This document shows positions 12,406-24,605 of a stretch of 64,000 nucleotides of DNA, piece after piece (the first letter of the stretch is position 1; every line of letters starts with the position of its first letter). The stretch is taken from NCBI GenBank assembly GCA_032173965.1, contig CM063290.1:10317501-10381500 (forward strand), read 5' to 3'. A model generated the notes under the pieces. It was not told the origin of the DNA. It worked only from the letters and a program-made list of their open reading frames with translations, and searched no databases. This DNA comes from Sitta carolinensis (Eukaryota > Chordata > Aves > Passeriformes > Sittidae). The position numbers and the translations under genes were made by a program.

Positions 12406-14131
12406 ATTTGGATATGAAGCATTGCTGTTTATTTTGAAAAAAATATGATAGAGGTGAATTCTATGTATCTAACATTTAATTTTAAATTAAATTATCTTCA
12501 GAGATTAAGTATGTAATTTACTATTCAACTGTAATGCCAGTGAATTAGAAGGCAATTAATATTATAGCAGAAAGAAAATCTAGATGCTTTTCTGCTCCCC
12601 AGTAGCACTGACTAACTGCAGTGGAGGGTAGAAATTGAGTGCTGTTTGTATTGGTATAAACAGTGAACTGAGATACATTTGATGAAGAAACATTTTTCTT
12701 TCATCTTCCAAGTCTGGATGTTTGTAAGTGTGACATAGGGAGGGGTGGCAAAGAGGATGGGAGGACCCAGAGGATGAGTGACCCAGTTTGAAAACTAGTC
12801 CACGGGGATTTGTTTGATCAGCTCCTCTGAGCAATGCACTTGCCTTCCTGCTTGGTGGTTTTGCTCCAGTCTCTCAAACCAGGAGCAGAAGACTCAGTGA
12901 AGAGAACACCTTGAAGGGAGGTTGACCCCCTCCTCCAGGAATGGCCTGCTTATGGCAGTGGGTTTTGTTGTCCCTCTCCTTTGCATGCTGGGCTGAGGGA
13001 ATGGATCCAGTCCTGCCAGATGTTCTGCAGCACAGGCCACTGCTGACTCTGAGGCTCAAGCCAAGGCTGCAGCACATGGGTTTCCTCTGACTGCTCAGAT
13101 TGCAACTCGCCCCCAAAATGGGAAAACAGTATAAAAACAGGCACAGGCAAAGATAAATCCAACATTGGTTAAACTGCTGGCTGCAGCTTCCAAAACTTGA
13201 GGAGGTCCCTTGGCAGTGAAGAGCTCTGAGAGATTTTTTTTTTTGTGATCTGTGCAGTGTTTTGTATTTCATCACTAGGGACAGAGAAGGTTTGGTTGAA
13301 GATAAGATAGGTTGTGTCTTAAGGACATGGTCCCCATCTTCCCTGTCTGCTGCCTCAGGGGAGAAGGCTGGCCAAATAAACAGACTCACTTTCACTGTGC
13401 TTTGCAACAGCAGCCAGGGAAAATAAGGTCCTAATCCAGTGACTGAGCTCATTTTTTTCAACTCCTTCACAACAGCCCTCTTTAGTAAATTAATGCATAT
13501 GTCAACTCTTGTCAGAAGCTCTTAGCAATGAATGAGCAAGTTCAACACCATAATCTAATAAACAAATAGATAACCTGTTCCAGTTTGTTCTGGGTGAGGC
13601 AGTGTTTCCCTCGTTGGGTTGTTTCATGGACCCTTCACTCTCAGAGGAGAAGGATGTTATGTGGGAATGCAGCCCATTTCCTCTCCAGGACAGGGTTTTC
13701 CCTTCTGACTTAGATGCCCTGATTTTCACTTGTTTACATGGAAATCTCTCCCTCTTATCAGGGCTGTTTTCTGTCATTTTTTAAAAAAATATCATTCAGA
13801 ACTACTTTTGTCCCCATCATTGGATTGGAGCAGCTGCAGCTGAAAGTGAGATCTCATTGTACTAATTGCTGCACAAGTAAGATGAACTTCATGGTCACTT
13901 CTAGAGATAAACACTGCAGAGAAGGCAGAGGAAAGCTTTTCATGCTGGTGGACAGAGACACAGTGGGGTTCAGTGGCATCCCCAATGTCCTAGAAGAAGT
14001 CTATGACAAGGAAAAGTGCATAGAACTTTTTTTGTTAAGTCTTATGGTTCTTCTTCTGCCTTCTATTTTTGCACAGATTTTTATTGAAGTTTTAAAGTTC
14101 CATGGACTGTTTCTTGCATCAGCTCAACATT

Positions 14132-14160
14132 AGTCCTTTGCTAAGCTTTAGTAAAGGACT
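14132..14160. repeat. Tight inverted repeat, 13-bp stem, 3-nt loop
   Basis: The arms agtcctttgctaa and ttagtaaaggact pair at 13 positions (one G-T) around a 3-base loop (145-147). A few more pairs follow outside after a wobble and a mismatch (128-129 with 163-164). This is a near-perfect 29-bp palindrome in non-repetitive sequence; its function is unknown. Confidence 0.75.
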
Positions 14161-15445
14161 GTTGTGTTTTCCGTGAGTCATGTCTATGGCAGAGAGGTTG
14201 GTATGGGACATTACATGGAGTGCTCTGCCCCACAGTTGTATGGAAAAATAAGCTAAAGATCAAAGTGCAGCCTTCTCTTGATGGCTTTGTGCTTTGTATG
14301 TTGTAGGCCTGATGTGTAGGAAGCTGGGCTGATGTGCGTGTGGGAGGACAATCCACCATGGGGTTGTACCTGCCTGCCCCTCCCTGCCACTGCTGGGGCT
14401 GCAGGAGCATTGGCTGGGGCTTGCTAGGAAGGACACTCGGTGGATACAGCCACCAGCTCAGTGGAAATGCAATCTCATCAAAAAACCCATTGTTATCACA
14501 AATGAGGGGCTTCCACTGTGGTGAAGCAGCTGAGCTTTTGCATAATTTGGGGAACTGAACCCTTATCTCCTGCCCTCGTGCTAGTTACTGCCTGTGGAGT
14601 GTTTTGAGAGGGAGGGCAGCGAGTTCTGAGTGAATGCCGGGGTAGAGGGGATTTCCCACATTGGTGACCAGAGCTGCAGTGAGAGCTCTGTGTACAGGAC
14701 ACTGAAGGCAGCATCTGTTTGTACTAAATTGAATTGCTCTTTAAAGGCTGCATCACTTGCTGTGAGTATGACATGGTGTGTCAGTGCTGCTCCTTTTAAC
14801 AGTCACAAACTTGTGGGCACAAGTTTGCCAGGGGTCCAGCTCCAGTCCCACTGTCTATGCCTGAGTGGTGGTAAAACCTAGTTACCTCTTGAGAGGGAGT
14901 AAAAGATGGCTTTTGAACTGCTGCCTCAGCTCAGACCCGAATGTCAAAGCAGCCAGCGCTGGATCTCCCCACTGGCATTCTCCACATGGCTCCTCTGTCC
15001 CCACCAGAGTCTCATCTGCTTCTCCTGAAAGCTTTAGTACCTTATTCTGGCTCTAGTAACACTGGAAGAAGTCCAGAGTGATTCCAGCAGAGCTATTTTG
15101 GATTTACATTTGCAGGAGAAATTGTACCTAGAGGTTTTAAGTTAATCGCACGGTCATTTTTCCTCTGTATATTTAACCACTGCGGTTAATTAACATTTCA
15201 AAGTTTCACAGGCTGCTTCTTCCATTATCTCAGCCTGTTGTGGTGAAAGGCAGTGTGGCAAGAGGGTGGTAGTCTGACTGGAGTTGTACAGATAGGAAAA
15301 TTGCTGGGAATTGTTTCCAGCAAATCCTAGGGGTTTAAATAGTTGGAGGTGAAGGTGAGGATGTGTAAGCTGCCATGGTACTCATTTCCTATTGACTTTC
15401 CATGTAGTAAACAAAATTACCAGATGATTGTTGGCATGTGGTGGG

Positions 15446-15485
15446 GTTTTTTTTGTGTGTGATTGTTTTTTTTTTTTTTTTTTTT
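15446..15485. repeat. T8-(GT)-T20 tract
   Basis: A T8 run, a short GTGTGTG spacer and then 20 uninterrupted T. It is a simple repeat within the intron. Confidence 0.93.
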
Positions 15486-17589
15486 AATTTAAAGAGAATA
15501 TTTTAAGCAGGACTGCGATTCATAGTCCTGAACTGTAGGGGACTAATGTTCCTGTTCTCCAGCTGGGAGAAACTAATTCAACGTCTTGTGTTGTAAACAC
15601 TCACTCATTTTAACTGATTACACCTCCAATGTTCCTCAAATCACTAAAATTACTAATTGCTATTCCTTGCACATCAGAGAGTGAATCCTGAATAATTAAC
15701 CCCAAATAAAATTAGATGAATTGGCCCTTTTAATTAGAATCCCTGCTGCTGTTTGTTCTGAGCTTCCTTTTCTTACTGTTAAGAGACTTTTAGAATGATT
15801 AAAACTGTTTAAGACTTAAACAGCCAGTGACCTTTTAATACAATGTAAATCCATGAAAGCAATATTTCAGCTAGCAGGTGGTGAAGTAAATTTTCAGTGC
15901 AACTACCTGACAGACTCAGTATTCCTTTTTTAAATCCTGAAGATGAAATTAGCCAGTGTGGGTTTTTTTTTTTCTTCCTCATGCTTATTAATACAGTAGC
16001 TGATTAGCACAAGTAGTTCAAATGGTAGGATTAGTGATTGGTAAGAGTGGTAATTTAAACAGTGCTTTGGGTTGTTGGAGCTGTTTTATTTTAGGAATCA
16101 CAGGCCAATGTGGTATATTTAGGTGGACTGTGGAGCTGGAGTGTCATCATGCAACAGTTTCCCCTGCACTGACGTGGTGTCAGTGACTCCTCACAACATG
16201 GTTGGGGCCAAAACATGATTTTAATTGTGTGTTTTCCTTGCCTAGTGATGTGTGTTAAGTGCAGATGCTACAAGAAAATGTTCAATTTGGGAAACTTACT
16301 AAGATGTATGTTCACACCTAGGAGGCACCAGGTCACGTCTAGCTGAAGTTTTCTATAAAAATCCTGTGGTGTCACTTTGCAGTAAGAAGTTTCCCAGACC
16401 ACATAATAGTGCTGTGATATTCTGCAGGCTCCTGCAATGCTCACTGTGGAATGCACATTCATGGTAGCCTCCATCAACAGGATTTTAGCCTAGTGCTCAA
16501 TGAATTACGGTTTGGGTTTAAATCTTAATTGTTTCAATGTAGAAAGCTTTGGCTTTCTGCAGTAGAAGGTAAATACTTGACTGAGCGGTGCCTCTGTGTG
16601 CTCCGTACTTTGCCAAACAGAGCCCGTCTGGATCGGAATGGAAACACATCCGTGGGGGTTTGCTCCATCACTGTCCTTACTCTGGTCTCCAAGTCAGGGC
16701 TGAACTGTGTTTCTCAGATGATTCAAACTGATTCTGAACCAGCTTCAGAATCAGAAATTATCAAAATGACAATCAGAAAGGGTTATTTTTGCTTGGGGGG
16801 AGAAAATTGAAATCAGCATCTGACATATAGGCCTCACATGTCAGCCAGAGATCTGGGAAGACCAGTGTAAGCCCAGTTTTTTTGTTTAATAGGTTTCATT
16901 AACTTGTTTCCATGAAAATATGGTGTTTTGCTTTTTTGTGTTTCTCTGTGTTTTGCCCCCTAAGAGTCTCTTTTACTGAACATGTGAGCCCTCCTTCAAG
17001 TCTAGAAGTTTCAAAGCCACAAATCTTCATGTCTAAACAACTGTGTCTGTCAAGGGGGGAGGCAATTACTGTGCTACAATTCATTTGGTGGCTGGCAGAT
17101 ATATCCCCTGAAAACAAAGACTTGAGACATGAGCTTGATCCAGCAAAAAATGAAGCACACTTAAAATTTTAAAGGTTAGCCTGTAAGTGAGAACGGTGTT
17201 TGCTGTGTGAGACAGGATGTTTTTCACAGCTCGTACGTGTACCCAGAAGGCATCAGGGAGCCAGTGGCAAAAATTTTGTGAGTTTCTATTCACCCTGACA
17301 GGTTTTTGCTGATGTAGGTGTCTGTTAGGGCTTTGAACAGTTTTATATTTGTATACTTAAAAGTGTAATAGTGAAATGTTTAAAGCTCCTTGGAAAGTGT
17401 AAGAGGTGAAATTTTGGGGCAGAGAGGGGCAGAACCTTGCAAGTGCATCTACAATGGCACACACTCGATCGAAGCCAGAAGCCAGGCTGGGGCCCGGGAG
17501 GCATCACTTCTGCCTATGGCTCTGATATTGCTTCCCAGCATAACCATGATGGAGTCACCTAATTTCTGCCTGGTTACTTGTAGTTTCAA

Positions 17590-17690
17590 TGTGCCGGTGT
17601 TGTGTTGCTCGGGGCGGCCATTGCCGGGCTGGCGGTCCCGTCCCTGGTGGCTGCAGCGGGCGATGCTGCGGCGCAGGAGCTGCACGGGTG
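17590..17690. promoter_or_regulatory. Isolated CpG-dense patch
   Basis: About 11 CpG occur within roughly 95 bp (for example ctcggggcggccattgccgg and cagcgggcgatgctgcggcg) in an otherwise CpG-poor intron. It is too short for a classical CpG island. It could be a remnant of an alternative promoter, an unmethylated enhancer, or chance. Confidence 0.3.
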
Positions 17691-20600
17691 CTGAGGGAAG
17701 AGCTCAGAGCTGTGGTTACATGGCACGTTGCACTGCTGTGTCTGAAATAACCGAGTTGGGCATGTGCCCACTGCACAGCCCCTTCGTAGGTTGACTCATG
17801 GTCTTCACAGCTGTGTGGAGGGGGAACGAGTAGCTGGTGCCACAAGGACTGGTTGCTTTCTCTTCTTAAACATATGGTAACAGGTAGAGATTTTTCATTG
17901 TAAGAGCTGAAGGCAGGCTGTGTCATGATGTAATTTCCTACCTCCAAACATGTCTGGCCCAAGCTACCTTCAGGGAAGGCAAGTCTCTTCACCTGCCTTA
18001 AAGTACAAATTGCTTTCTGGAGGTGCCTTGACACCTCTCTGTTGCCAGAACTCAGTACAGTCACTCTCATAACCTGAAATACATCCAAGTGTTCAGGTTG
18101 ATGTCAGGTGAAAGTTAACCAAAATGCTGGTCTTGGTGCTGAACAGTAATCAAACTAATGAGTCTTTTGCCTATCTTATCCCTTATTCACAGAAGGACAA
18201 CCTGGTTAAATCAGTTGAGAGAGGGTGAGTGCTCAGGGTGGGATGTGTCCTCCACCAGTCCATGCTTAACTGGTAGCCCCAGAGCCCCATTCTGCTGTGG
18301 CTGCTGGTGCATCCATGCAGACCAGGGACAGTCCCTTGCCCAGATGGCTCACTTTGTGGCATTGAGGTGGTCAGCAGTGGGTGGCAGTGATATACTCTGC
18401 CTGGACTTTCCTGCCTCCTCCCACGGCTTGCTCTAAGTAAGTGAAATCTGACTTGCAAAGCTCCGGTGGTGAGAGAAGGTCCCTGAGGTGCTCCATAGGG
18501 AGGCTGTGCTTAAAGGGAGTGTAAGCTGGCTTTCAGGTTCTTTTCCTTTTTGCTCCCTCAAACCTAGACCTGTTTTTTCCCCACATCATCTAGAAATACA
18601 TGCTGCCGAGGACACGGAGTTCAGTCTTTGCATGCTTCCCTCTCTGCCGGAGGGAGACTTCCAGCAATGCCAATAACAATAACGCAGTGGCAGCTTTCCC
18701 TTCTGTGTCCAAGGGAATACTCTCCCGCGAGTGCAGTGGGAGCAGCACCGGCTCCTGTGGCTGTGTGGGAAAGAGGAAGGCGCAGTGGCAGAATAAACAA
18801 CCAAAGTTGTGAAGGAGAAAGGTCCATCTGTTTGCAGAGGACCAGGAAAAGGCCAAACAGCTGCAAGGTCCCCCCAGTTCATCAGTCATGTGCTCTCTGC
18901 TCCCCAGTCTAAAAACCTTCCCACTTGTGGGGAGAGTGGAGCCAGCAGCTTATCTAACACAGGATGGAGTCAGCAGAGCTGGCCTGGGATGTGCTAGAGC
19001 CAGCTGTCTCCTACTGCGATGCGAAGAAGTGTTTTCTTCCAAACTTTAGGAGAAAGCTCTTTTTCTGCTCATTTTCTGAAAAATATTGCCATTTTTTTTT
19101 TCTTTCAGGAGGAGTGGGTCTTCCAAAGGGGCAAAAATGGCATTTTGTTTATGTTTGTTCTAATGGTCATTGTTAGATGCAAACTTCTGTTTATGCAGTT
19201 GACCTGCCCCTTTCTCTGTTTCATCTGCTCCAGCACATTCTTTACCTTGATTTTCCTTAGGTGTTTTGAAGGATTGTAATAAAGCAAGAGTGTCTGATTA
19301 ATGTGCTGTGCAAGGAGATCAGTCTGGCATCGGAGTCAGGACTAACTGAGAAACATCATCAGAAGCATAATCTTGAGATGTCTGTGTCTGCTGGAGTTGA
19401 ATTTGTTTGCAAAATCATGTTGGCTGGTTAGAGGGTCATTTTCAGAGCAAAGGAGAAAAGTTTAAGAAGCACTCAAATATCTTAGCATTTTTTAGAACTA
19501 ACTCCTTAGATACTTTTTTCAAAATCTCTCTACTTTTCTTTTTATTTTGTATTGTATTTCACATGATTTGAAATTAAAGATTGGATTAGTTATAGGACAA
19601 TGAGGAGGATACTGCAGCTATTATTGGACCTAAGTATTTTAAAAAGCAGTCCTTAATGCTATAATAGCATGATCCAGTGGGTTTCATGGGATTTTATGTA
19701 TTGGAGCAACATGATTGTCTTAAATTAGTTTTCAGTGTGTTGTTTTTGAACTGTCTTTGAGCATCTGTATTTAGGATGATACTTTCTTAGGGATTCAGAA
19801 GGGGGTTTTTAATTCCCCGTCCATGCTCATTTTGGGGAAATAGGAAGAAATTACTTTCCCGGTAAATAACATCCCTGAAAGTTCTAGGGGAAGTTTGTGT
19901 CTGTCAGAGGGTGATTTGAAATAGAAGAGAAAAACTTTTGAGGGCTACAGGCACATCTGCTTCCCATGGCAGAGAGCATGAAAATGCTGTGCTGGCAGTG
20001 CTGCCCAGCTGGTGCCTGTGCACGTTCTGGGCTGAGCCTAGGTCTTTAAACCTGGGCACAGGTGGCCCTGAAGGCTGCAGGTCACCAGGGTTTGGCCCAG
20101 CACCTTCCTGAGTGGTTTGGAGCTTGCTCATTAGCATTGAGGGGTGTGCTGAGGGCCTCTGGCCTGGATGCAATGTGATGCTGCATGGAGATCTGGAGGG
20201 TCAAGTAGGGAGCTCGTATTTCCTTCCAAAAGCAACAATTCCTATATATGTGAAATATCACACTTTTATTATTCTGAAACCTTCCATCCAGATGCTGCAA
20301 ACACAAGAGCCAACAGCAAACAGCTCTGCTTGCGGCATCAATCTTCATAAGAATAAATAAAAGTTTACCAAAGTGGTCCAAATTGCAGGCAGCTGCCTTC
20401 CCTGGAGACAAATCCAGTGCTAATGGCAAATGCTCTTTTTCCACCATTAGGAGGTGCTTTCAGAGCTTCTTGTCCTGCTGCATGCTGCCTGTGCTGCTCT
20501 GTCCTTGTTTTCTTTCTCCTTTGTTGTCCCACATCCCATTAAATTCTCAAGGAGAACTTCTCTCTGCTCCCACCTCCCATCTCTATGCTAAGATGGATGG

Positions 20601-21387
20601 CTTTACAGCCAGTATGTGCTGCTTTGTCTGTCTATGAGCACTTTTGGAAGATTAACATGAGCAATTTGAATTGTAGAAATTTTGTACATCAGCCCCCTTG
20701 TAAAAATCCAGAGTTAAGAGAGGTGGATTCATGTGTGCTTGCACCTGGCCCATCACCTGGCTGTTGTCACTGAGAAGAGCCTATGATCTTCCCAGCAGTT
20801 CTTTGCATAAAGTCCCTGTAGGAAGAGGAGGTTGCAAAGAGTGTGGTTGCCTGCCAGCAGCAGGGATGCAGGAGATGGGCTGGTCTAGATTCTGGGCTGC
20901 AGCTCCAGCCCTCTGTGTGTCTTCTGCAGCAGGGAATCCCTGCTTTTGGACAGCACCTGAGGCTGTCTTTATAGGGATCAAAAGCTGGCATAGTTTAGCA
21001 CATGAGGGAAGTGAATTGGATAGGATCCATTGCAAGGTTAGACATGGGATGTTCATTAGTGCAAGTTTTGTGGTTACCTGTTGCAGGTTTGAGGTGTGAC
21101 TTGGATCTGTGGAGCTGCTTGTTGGTGCCTTCAGGATTTGTGGCACATCACCTTCTGCTGTGGAATCTGAGCACCCCTAAGCCATCTGCCACTGTTACTA
21201 AGCTGTGTAGCCATCTCCTGAAGCAGTGAGGGGCGAAACTGAGCATTTATTGGTTAAATAATGTGTTATGTCCTGTGCCACAAAACCAATGGGCAGAGCT
21301 GAAAGTATTACAGAGTTCCTCCTGATCATCCATGTCATGATGGGTGGAAATGCTGCTGAGTCTAAATTCTCCCATTCTCTCTCCTAG

Positions 21388-21500
21388 GGGACTTTCTTCC
21401 TCCCCCACCCCCTCCTGTGGATGACCTTGGGAACATCACATCATCACAAGGTGCCTTCCCCCCGCCACCCCCTCTGGATGATGTTACTTACAGTGTACAG
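21388..21500 (+). CDS. LPP: LPP internal coding exon A: Ena/VASP-binding proline-rich segment (partial gene)
   Basis: This exon encodes 37 whole codons, starting DFLPPPPPPVDD and ending with FPPPPPLDDVTYSVQ, after two bases (GG) that finish a codon begun in the previous exon. The order (DFL-P6, spacer, FP5-LDD/E, VQ) is that of the LPP N-terminal region, about residues 66-102 of the human protein as I remember it. LPP is a LIM-domain scaffold of focal adhesions and cell-cell contacts that also shuttles to the nucleus. The two proline runs, each preceded by L or F and followed by acidic residues, are the EVH1 ligands that recruit Ena/VASP proteins. The acceptor is a pyrimidine tract ending ctcctag at 21387; the donor is CAG|gtaaga at 21501. 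At 113 nt, with start phase 1 and end phase 0, skipping it would shift the frame. The spacer (LGNITSSQGA) differs from the mammalian one. Confidence 0.95.
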
Positions 21501-23885
21501 GTAAGAAGACAAGAATTTTGTCATTTGTGCAGAACCAATCCAGATTTGTGGAAATGAATGAATGATAATAAAACAAGATGGCAAAGTTCTGGTTAAAAAT
21601 CATGGGTCAGGAATAACCAAGTCAGCTTTAGCAAGCTATGTTTCCCAAGCAGGGAATATTTCCATTCAAAACTTGCTGGGCTATTAAAGGATTTTTCCCA
21701 TCCGGCTTTAATTAGATGACTAATTGCCTTATGTCGTTGTGATGGTGGATGGGAGTGAAACCTTCCCAGAATGAATTGTTTTCTGGAATGGCCATCTCCT
21801 TCCATGGACTGTGGAGAGACTTTAGGGCAGTAATCTGATCCTGCAAGTGCTTTGTTTAGATGCTTAAAATTAAATGAAGCAAATAAGCCCTGGCCCAGGC
21901 TCCAGTGATGTAATTGAGACCCTTTTCACCCACTTTTTGCTGGCTTGAATCTTCTAGGTTGGCCATCTGGATGAAAATTCTAGTTCTAAGATGTGTCAGG
22001 TGATGATAGCTTGTCCAAAGTGAATATGGACAGACCTTGAACACCTTTGAAAGATATGAACAGTTATGTGCAGGTATTGCAGGTTTGCCTGGAGTGCCAA
22101 GTTTATGTTTGCTCAGCCACATTCTGGAGAAATGCGTTCAGACTTCTGGGACAAGGCAGTCAAGGTAATCAAGGAGTGAGGAACTGATCTTCCCAGTGGA
22201 GACCAGAAGAATTTATCTTGTTAGCTGAGCAAAAGGAAGGCTTAGGTGAGGATAGGTTTGGCTGCAAATTTGAAATACACTTAGGGAATAAGCCCATATT
22301 TCAGCTCTGTGTGGGTTTTGGTGCAGAAGCAGGAGAGGCTGAGCTAGCCAGAAGTGCCTCCATGTTGGTGTTTAGAAATTTTCTAAGCACTGGGGTTCCG
22401 AAGATCTGGAAGAGCCTTCTGTGAGAAGCAGTGAGAGCAAAGAGAGCATGGCCTAGGTTTGAGGTTGTTGAGAGTCGTGTAACCACATACCCAGAGACAT
22501 GGGGCTGCCCTTGATTCCCATGGGAGATTGTGGCAGTCCTGTGTTCCTTGGTGGGTTTAAACATGATAGTAGGCCAGCAGGCAGGCATTGAACAGAATTC
22601 CAAGGACCTGACTTAGTTCCTGATCCTCTCACCAACTCTAGAGTCAATTTTTCTGCTTTGTGCCTTGGGAAAAACAAAACATTCCCCTCCCTCATGGGCT
22701 TACTAGGATCTCTTGCCCGTGGCAAGACGTTCAGATGCTATGGCAAAGCCTCAGCCTTTCCTGCAGTGGGCTCATTGCTGGAAGCAGCGTTTGAGCAGGA
22801 AGGGGTTAACAGGGATTGTGCTCTCCCTTGCCAGGAAAGGCTGCAGCCGTCAGAGACATTGCCAAGTGCGGAGCATGGCTTTTCCCAGCCTTGGGGGAAT
22901 GAAGTAATTCCCCAGCAAGTGTTGTTCTGTCTTTTATCTCTCAGAGAAGAGTGGCCCCCGTGGGAGCAGGGGAGCTTCCAGAGCGCCCTGGGAAGCTGTG
23001 GAGCAGCAGGCTCCTGGCAAAGGCAGGCACTGCCTGCATGGTGCCTGCACAGGAACCTGGGCAGCAGGACGGGGTCGTGGTGCCTCACAGGATTCCTCAG
23101 GGTCAGGCTTCCCCCTCCCCAGGTCACCCAAGGAGGGGATCTTGTGTGTTTACTGAAAGGAGCTCGCTCCTGCCATGGCTCCAAAAGTGTCCCTGAGCCA
23201 CTCAAAGCTGTCATGGGGATGTGCCCCTTGGTAGGACCACCCCACAGGACAACTCTTCCCTCTGAACTCATGGAATTGATATTTGTCACACCCTTTCTCT
23301 CTGGCTTGGGGAATCTGGGACTGGAGCTGTGTTCAGTGTTGGGTTTTGAGCTTGGTTAGAGCAGGAATTCCTTTTCATGGTATCCTGCTCAGAGGAAGGT
23401 GAGCCTACCAGATGTACCTGAGCAGTCCTGTTTGTCACCACTCCAGATTTAATCTTATGCAGCAAACACAGCTCCCTGCCTTTCATCTGTGCTCTCTGGT
23501 CACCTATTCCTCTTCCTTTTCCCTTCCATTTTCTGTAGGAGATCAGGAGCAGGCAAAAGTCAGGGCTAAAGTCAGGAGCCAGTAGGGTTTTGTGTTGCAA
23601 GATCAGCTCCTTATTTTTCAGGAGCAGCAAAAGTCATGCTGAAGCAACATGTAAAGCCCAAGAGAGGAGGAAAAGGGCAGGTGGTGCTGGAAAAAGCTGC
23701 CCAATGCCTTTGGCCTCAAAAACAGTAATTTTCTCAACTCTGGACAGGCGTTCTTGTGCTGAAGGAGCAAAACAAATGGTGGCTGTGTTCCTTCTGCTGT
23801 GAGGACATGGATGTCTGAAATCAGGGATCTCATGAACGTGTGTTGTATTGGGCTCCAGGAGGCTGATTTTGCTCTCCCATGCCAG

Positions 23886-23932
23886 ACCATTTAATTTCCA
23901 TGCCTCAGTTTCCCTGTTGCTAAATGTAAACG
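23886..23932 (+). mobile_element. MIR-like relic, short
   Basis: The phrase ccatgcctcagtttccctgt, followed by tgctaaatgtaaac, resembles the MIR segment TGCCTCAGTTTCCTCATCTG/TAAAATG. Only about 45 bp are recognisable, so a chance match is possible. Confidence 0.4.
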
Positions 23933-24589
23933 CTGGAGCAGCAGACCCAGTTCCTGAGCATTGACCAGACCTGAGGCTGCTGTCTGAGGTGGTTTGGCCC
24001 CTGTGGACCCAGTGAGAGCCCTCCAGATCTACTCCAGAGTTTGAAATTCATCTGTTCCATCAAATCAGCCATTTTATATCAGAAATTTTTCTCTGGTTGG
24101 TGCAGTGCTGGTGACAGCTTATGAAGTATGTGTGCTGTGGGGCTTCAGGTAAAGCTTTTTATGCTAGGTGTTAAGTTGATGAGGACATCAGGATAAATGT
24201 TTTGTTTATTATCAGTTTGTGTGTTACTGTTACCAGAGGGCTGAAAGCTGCACAGCTTATTACAGTTTAAGTTGTAACTTAAGAGCAGCAGTTTAAATAA
24301 TAATACCCAGTTTTCATAGACCTGTTTATCTCTGGATCTCTATTTGGACCGTGGAACTGGCCACTTAGGATCAGATCCAGAAAGGTACTTTAGTATCTGA
24401 CTTATGCTCTGATGGAAATTAGAGGAGGGCTGGGTTATGAAATACCTTTGTGATAGATCTGGCATTTTCTTGTAATTTCTGTTTTCTCATCTAGATCCAT
24501 CATATTCAGATTCTCAGCAGGGCTGTGGGGCGGAAAAGGGAAGGAAATTTAAACTCTTTTCTTATTAACTGGAATGCCTTTTTTTAAGG

Positions 24590-24605
24590 AAAAAAAAAAA
24601 AAAAA
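24590..24605. repeat. Poly-A tract, A16
   Basis: Sixteen A between aagg and ggaaag, with an A/G-rich 3' side. Confidence 0.93.

Larger units (their letters stand above)
1..21387 (+). other. LPP: LPP intron upstream of exon A (5' end outside window)
   Basis: No coding exon is visible here. In particular, I find nothing resembling the LPP first coding exon (N-terminus MSHPSW), so the start codon lies further upstream. All frames are broken by frequent stops; the longest open frames (185 and 198 aa on the minus strand near 2.0 and 13.2 kb) resemble no protein I know. The intron holds two CR1 LINE tails, simple repeats (A26 at 1081, GT13 at 3571, T20 at 15466), several short inverted repeats, an AT-rich motif-dense block at about 15.58-15.75 kb and a CpG-dense patch at 17.59-17.69 kb. 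A possible branch point (tctaaat at 21361-21367) and a pyrimidine tract lie before the acceptor. Untranslated or alternative exons cannot be excluded by eye. Confidence 0.85.

Noticed and set aside
12874..13470. 198-aa minus-strand open frame
   Set aside because: No domain, motif or family resemblance; irregular composition; overlaps other open frames on the same DNA. Most likely chance.
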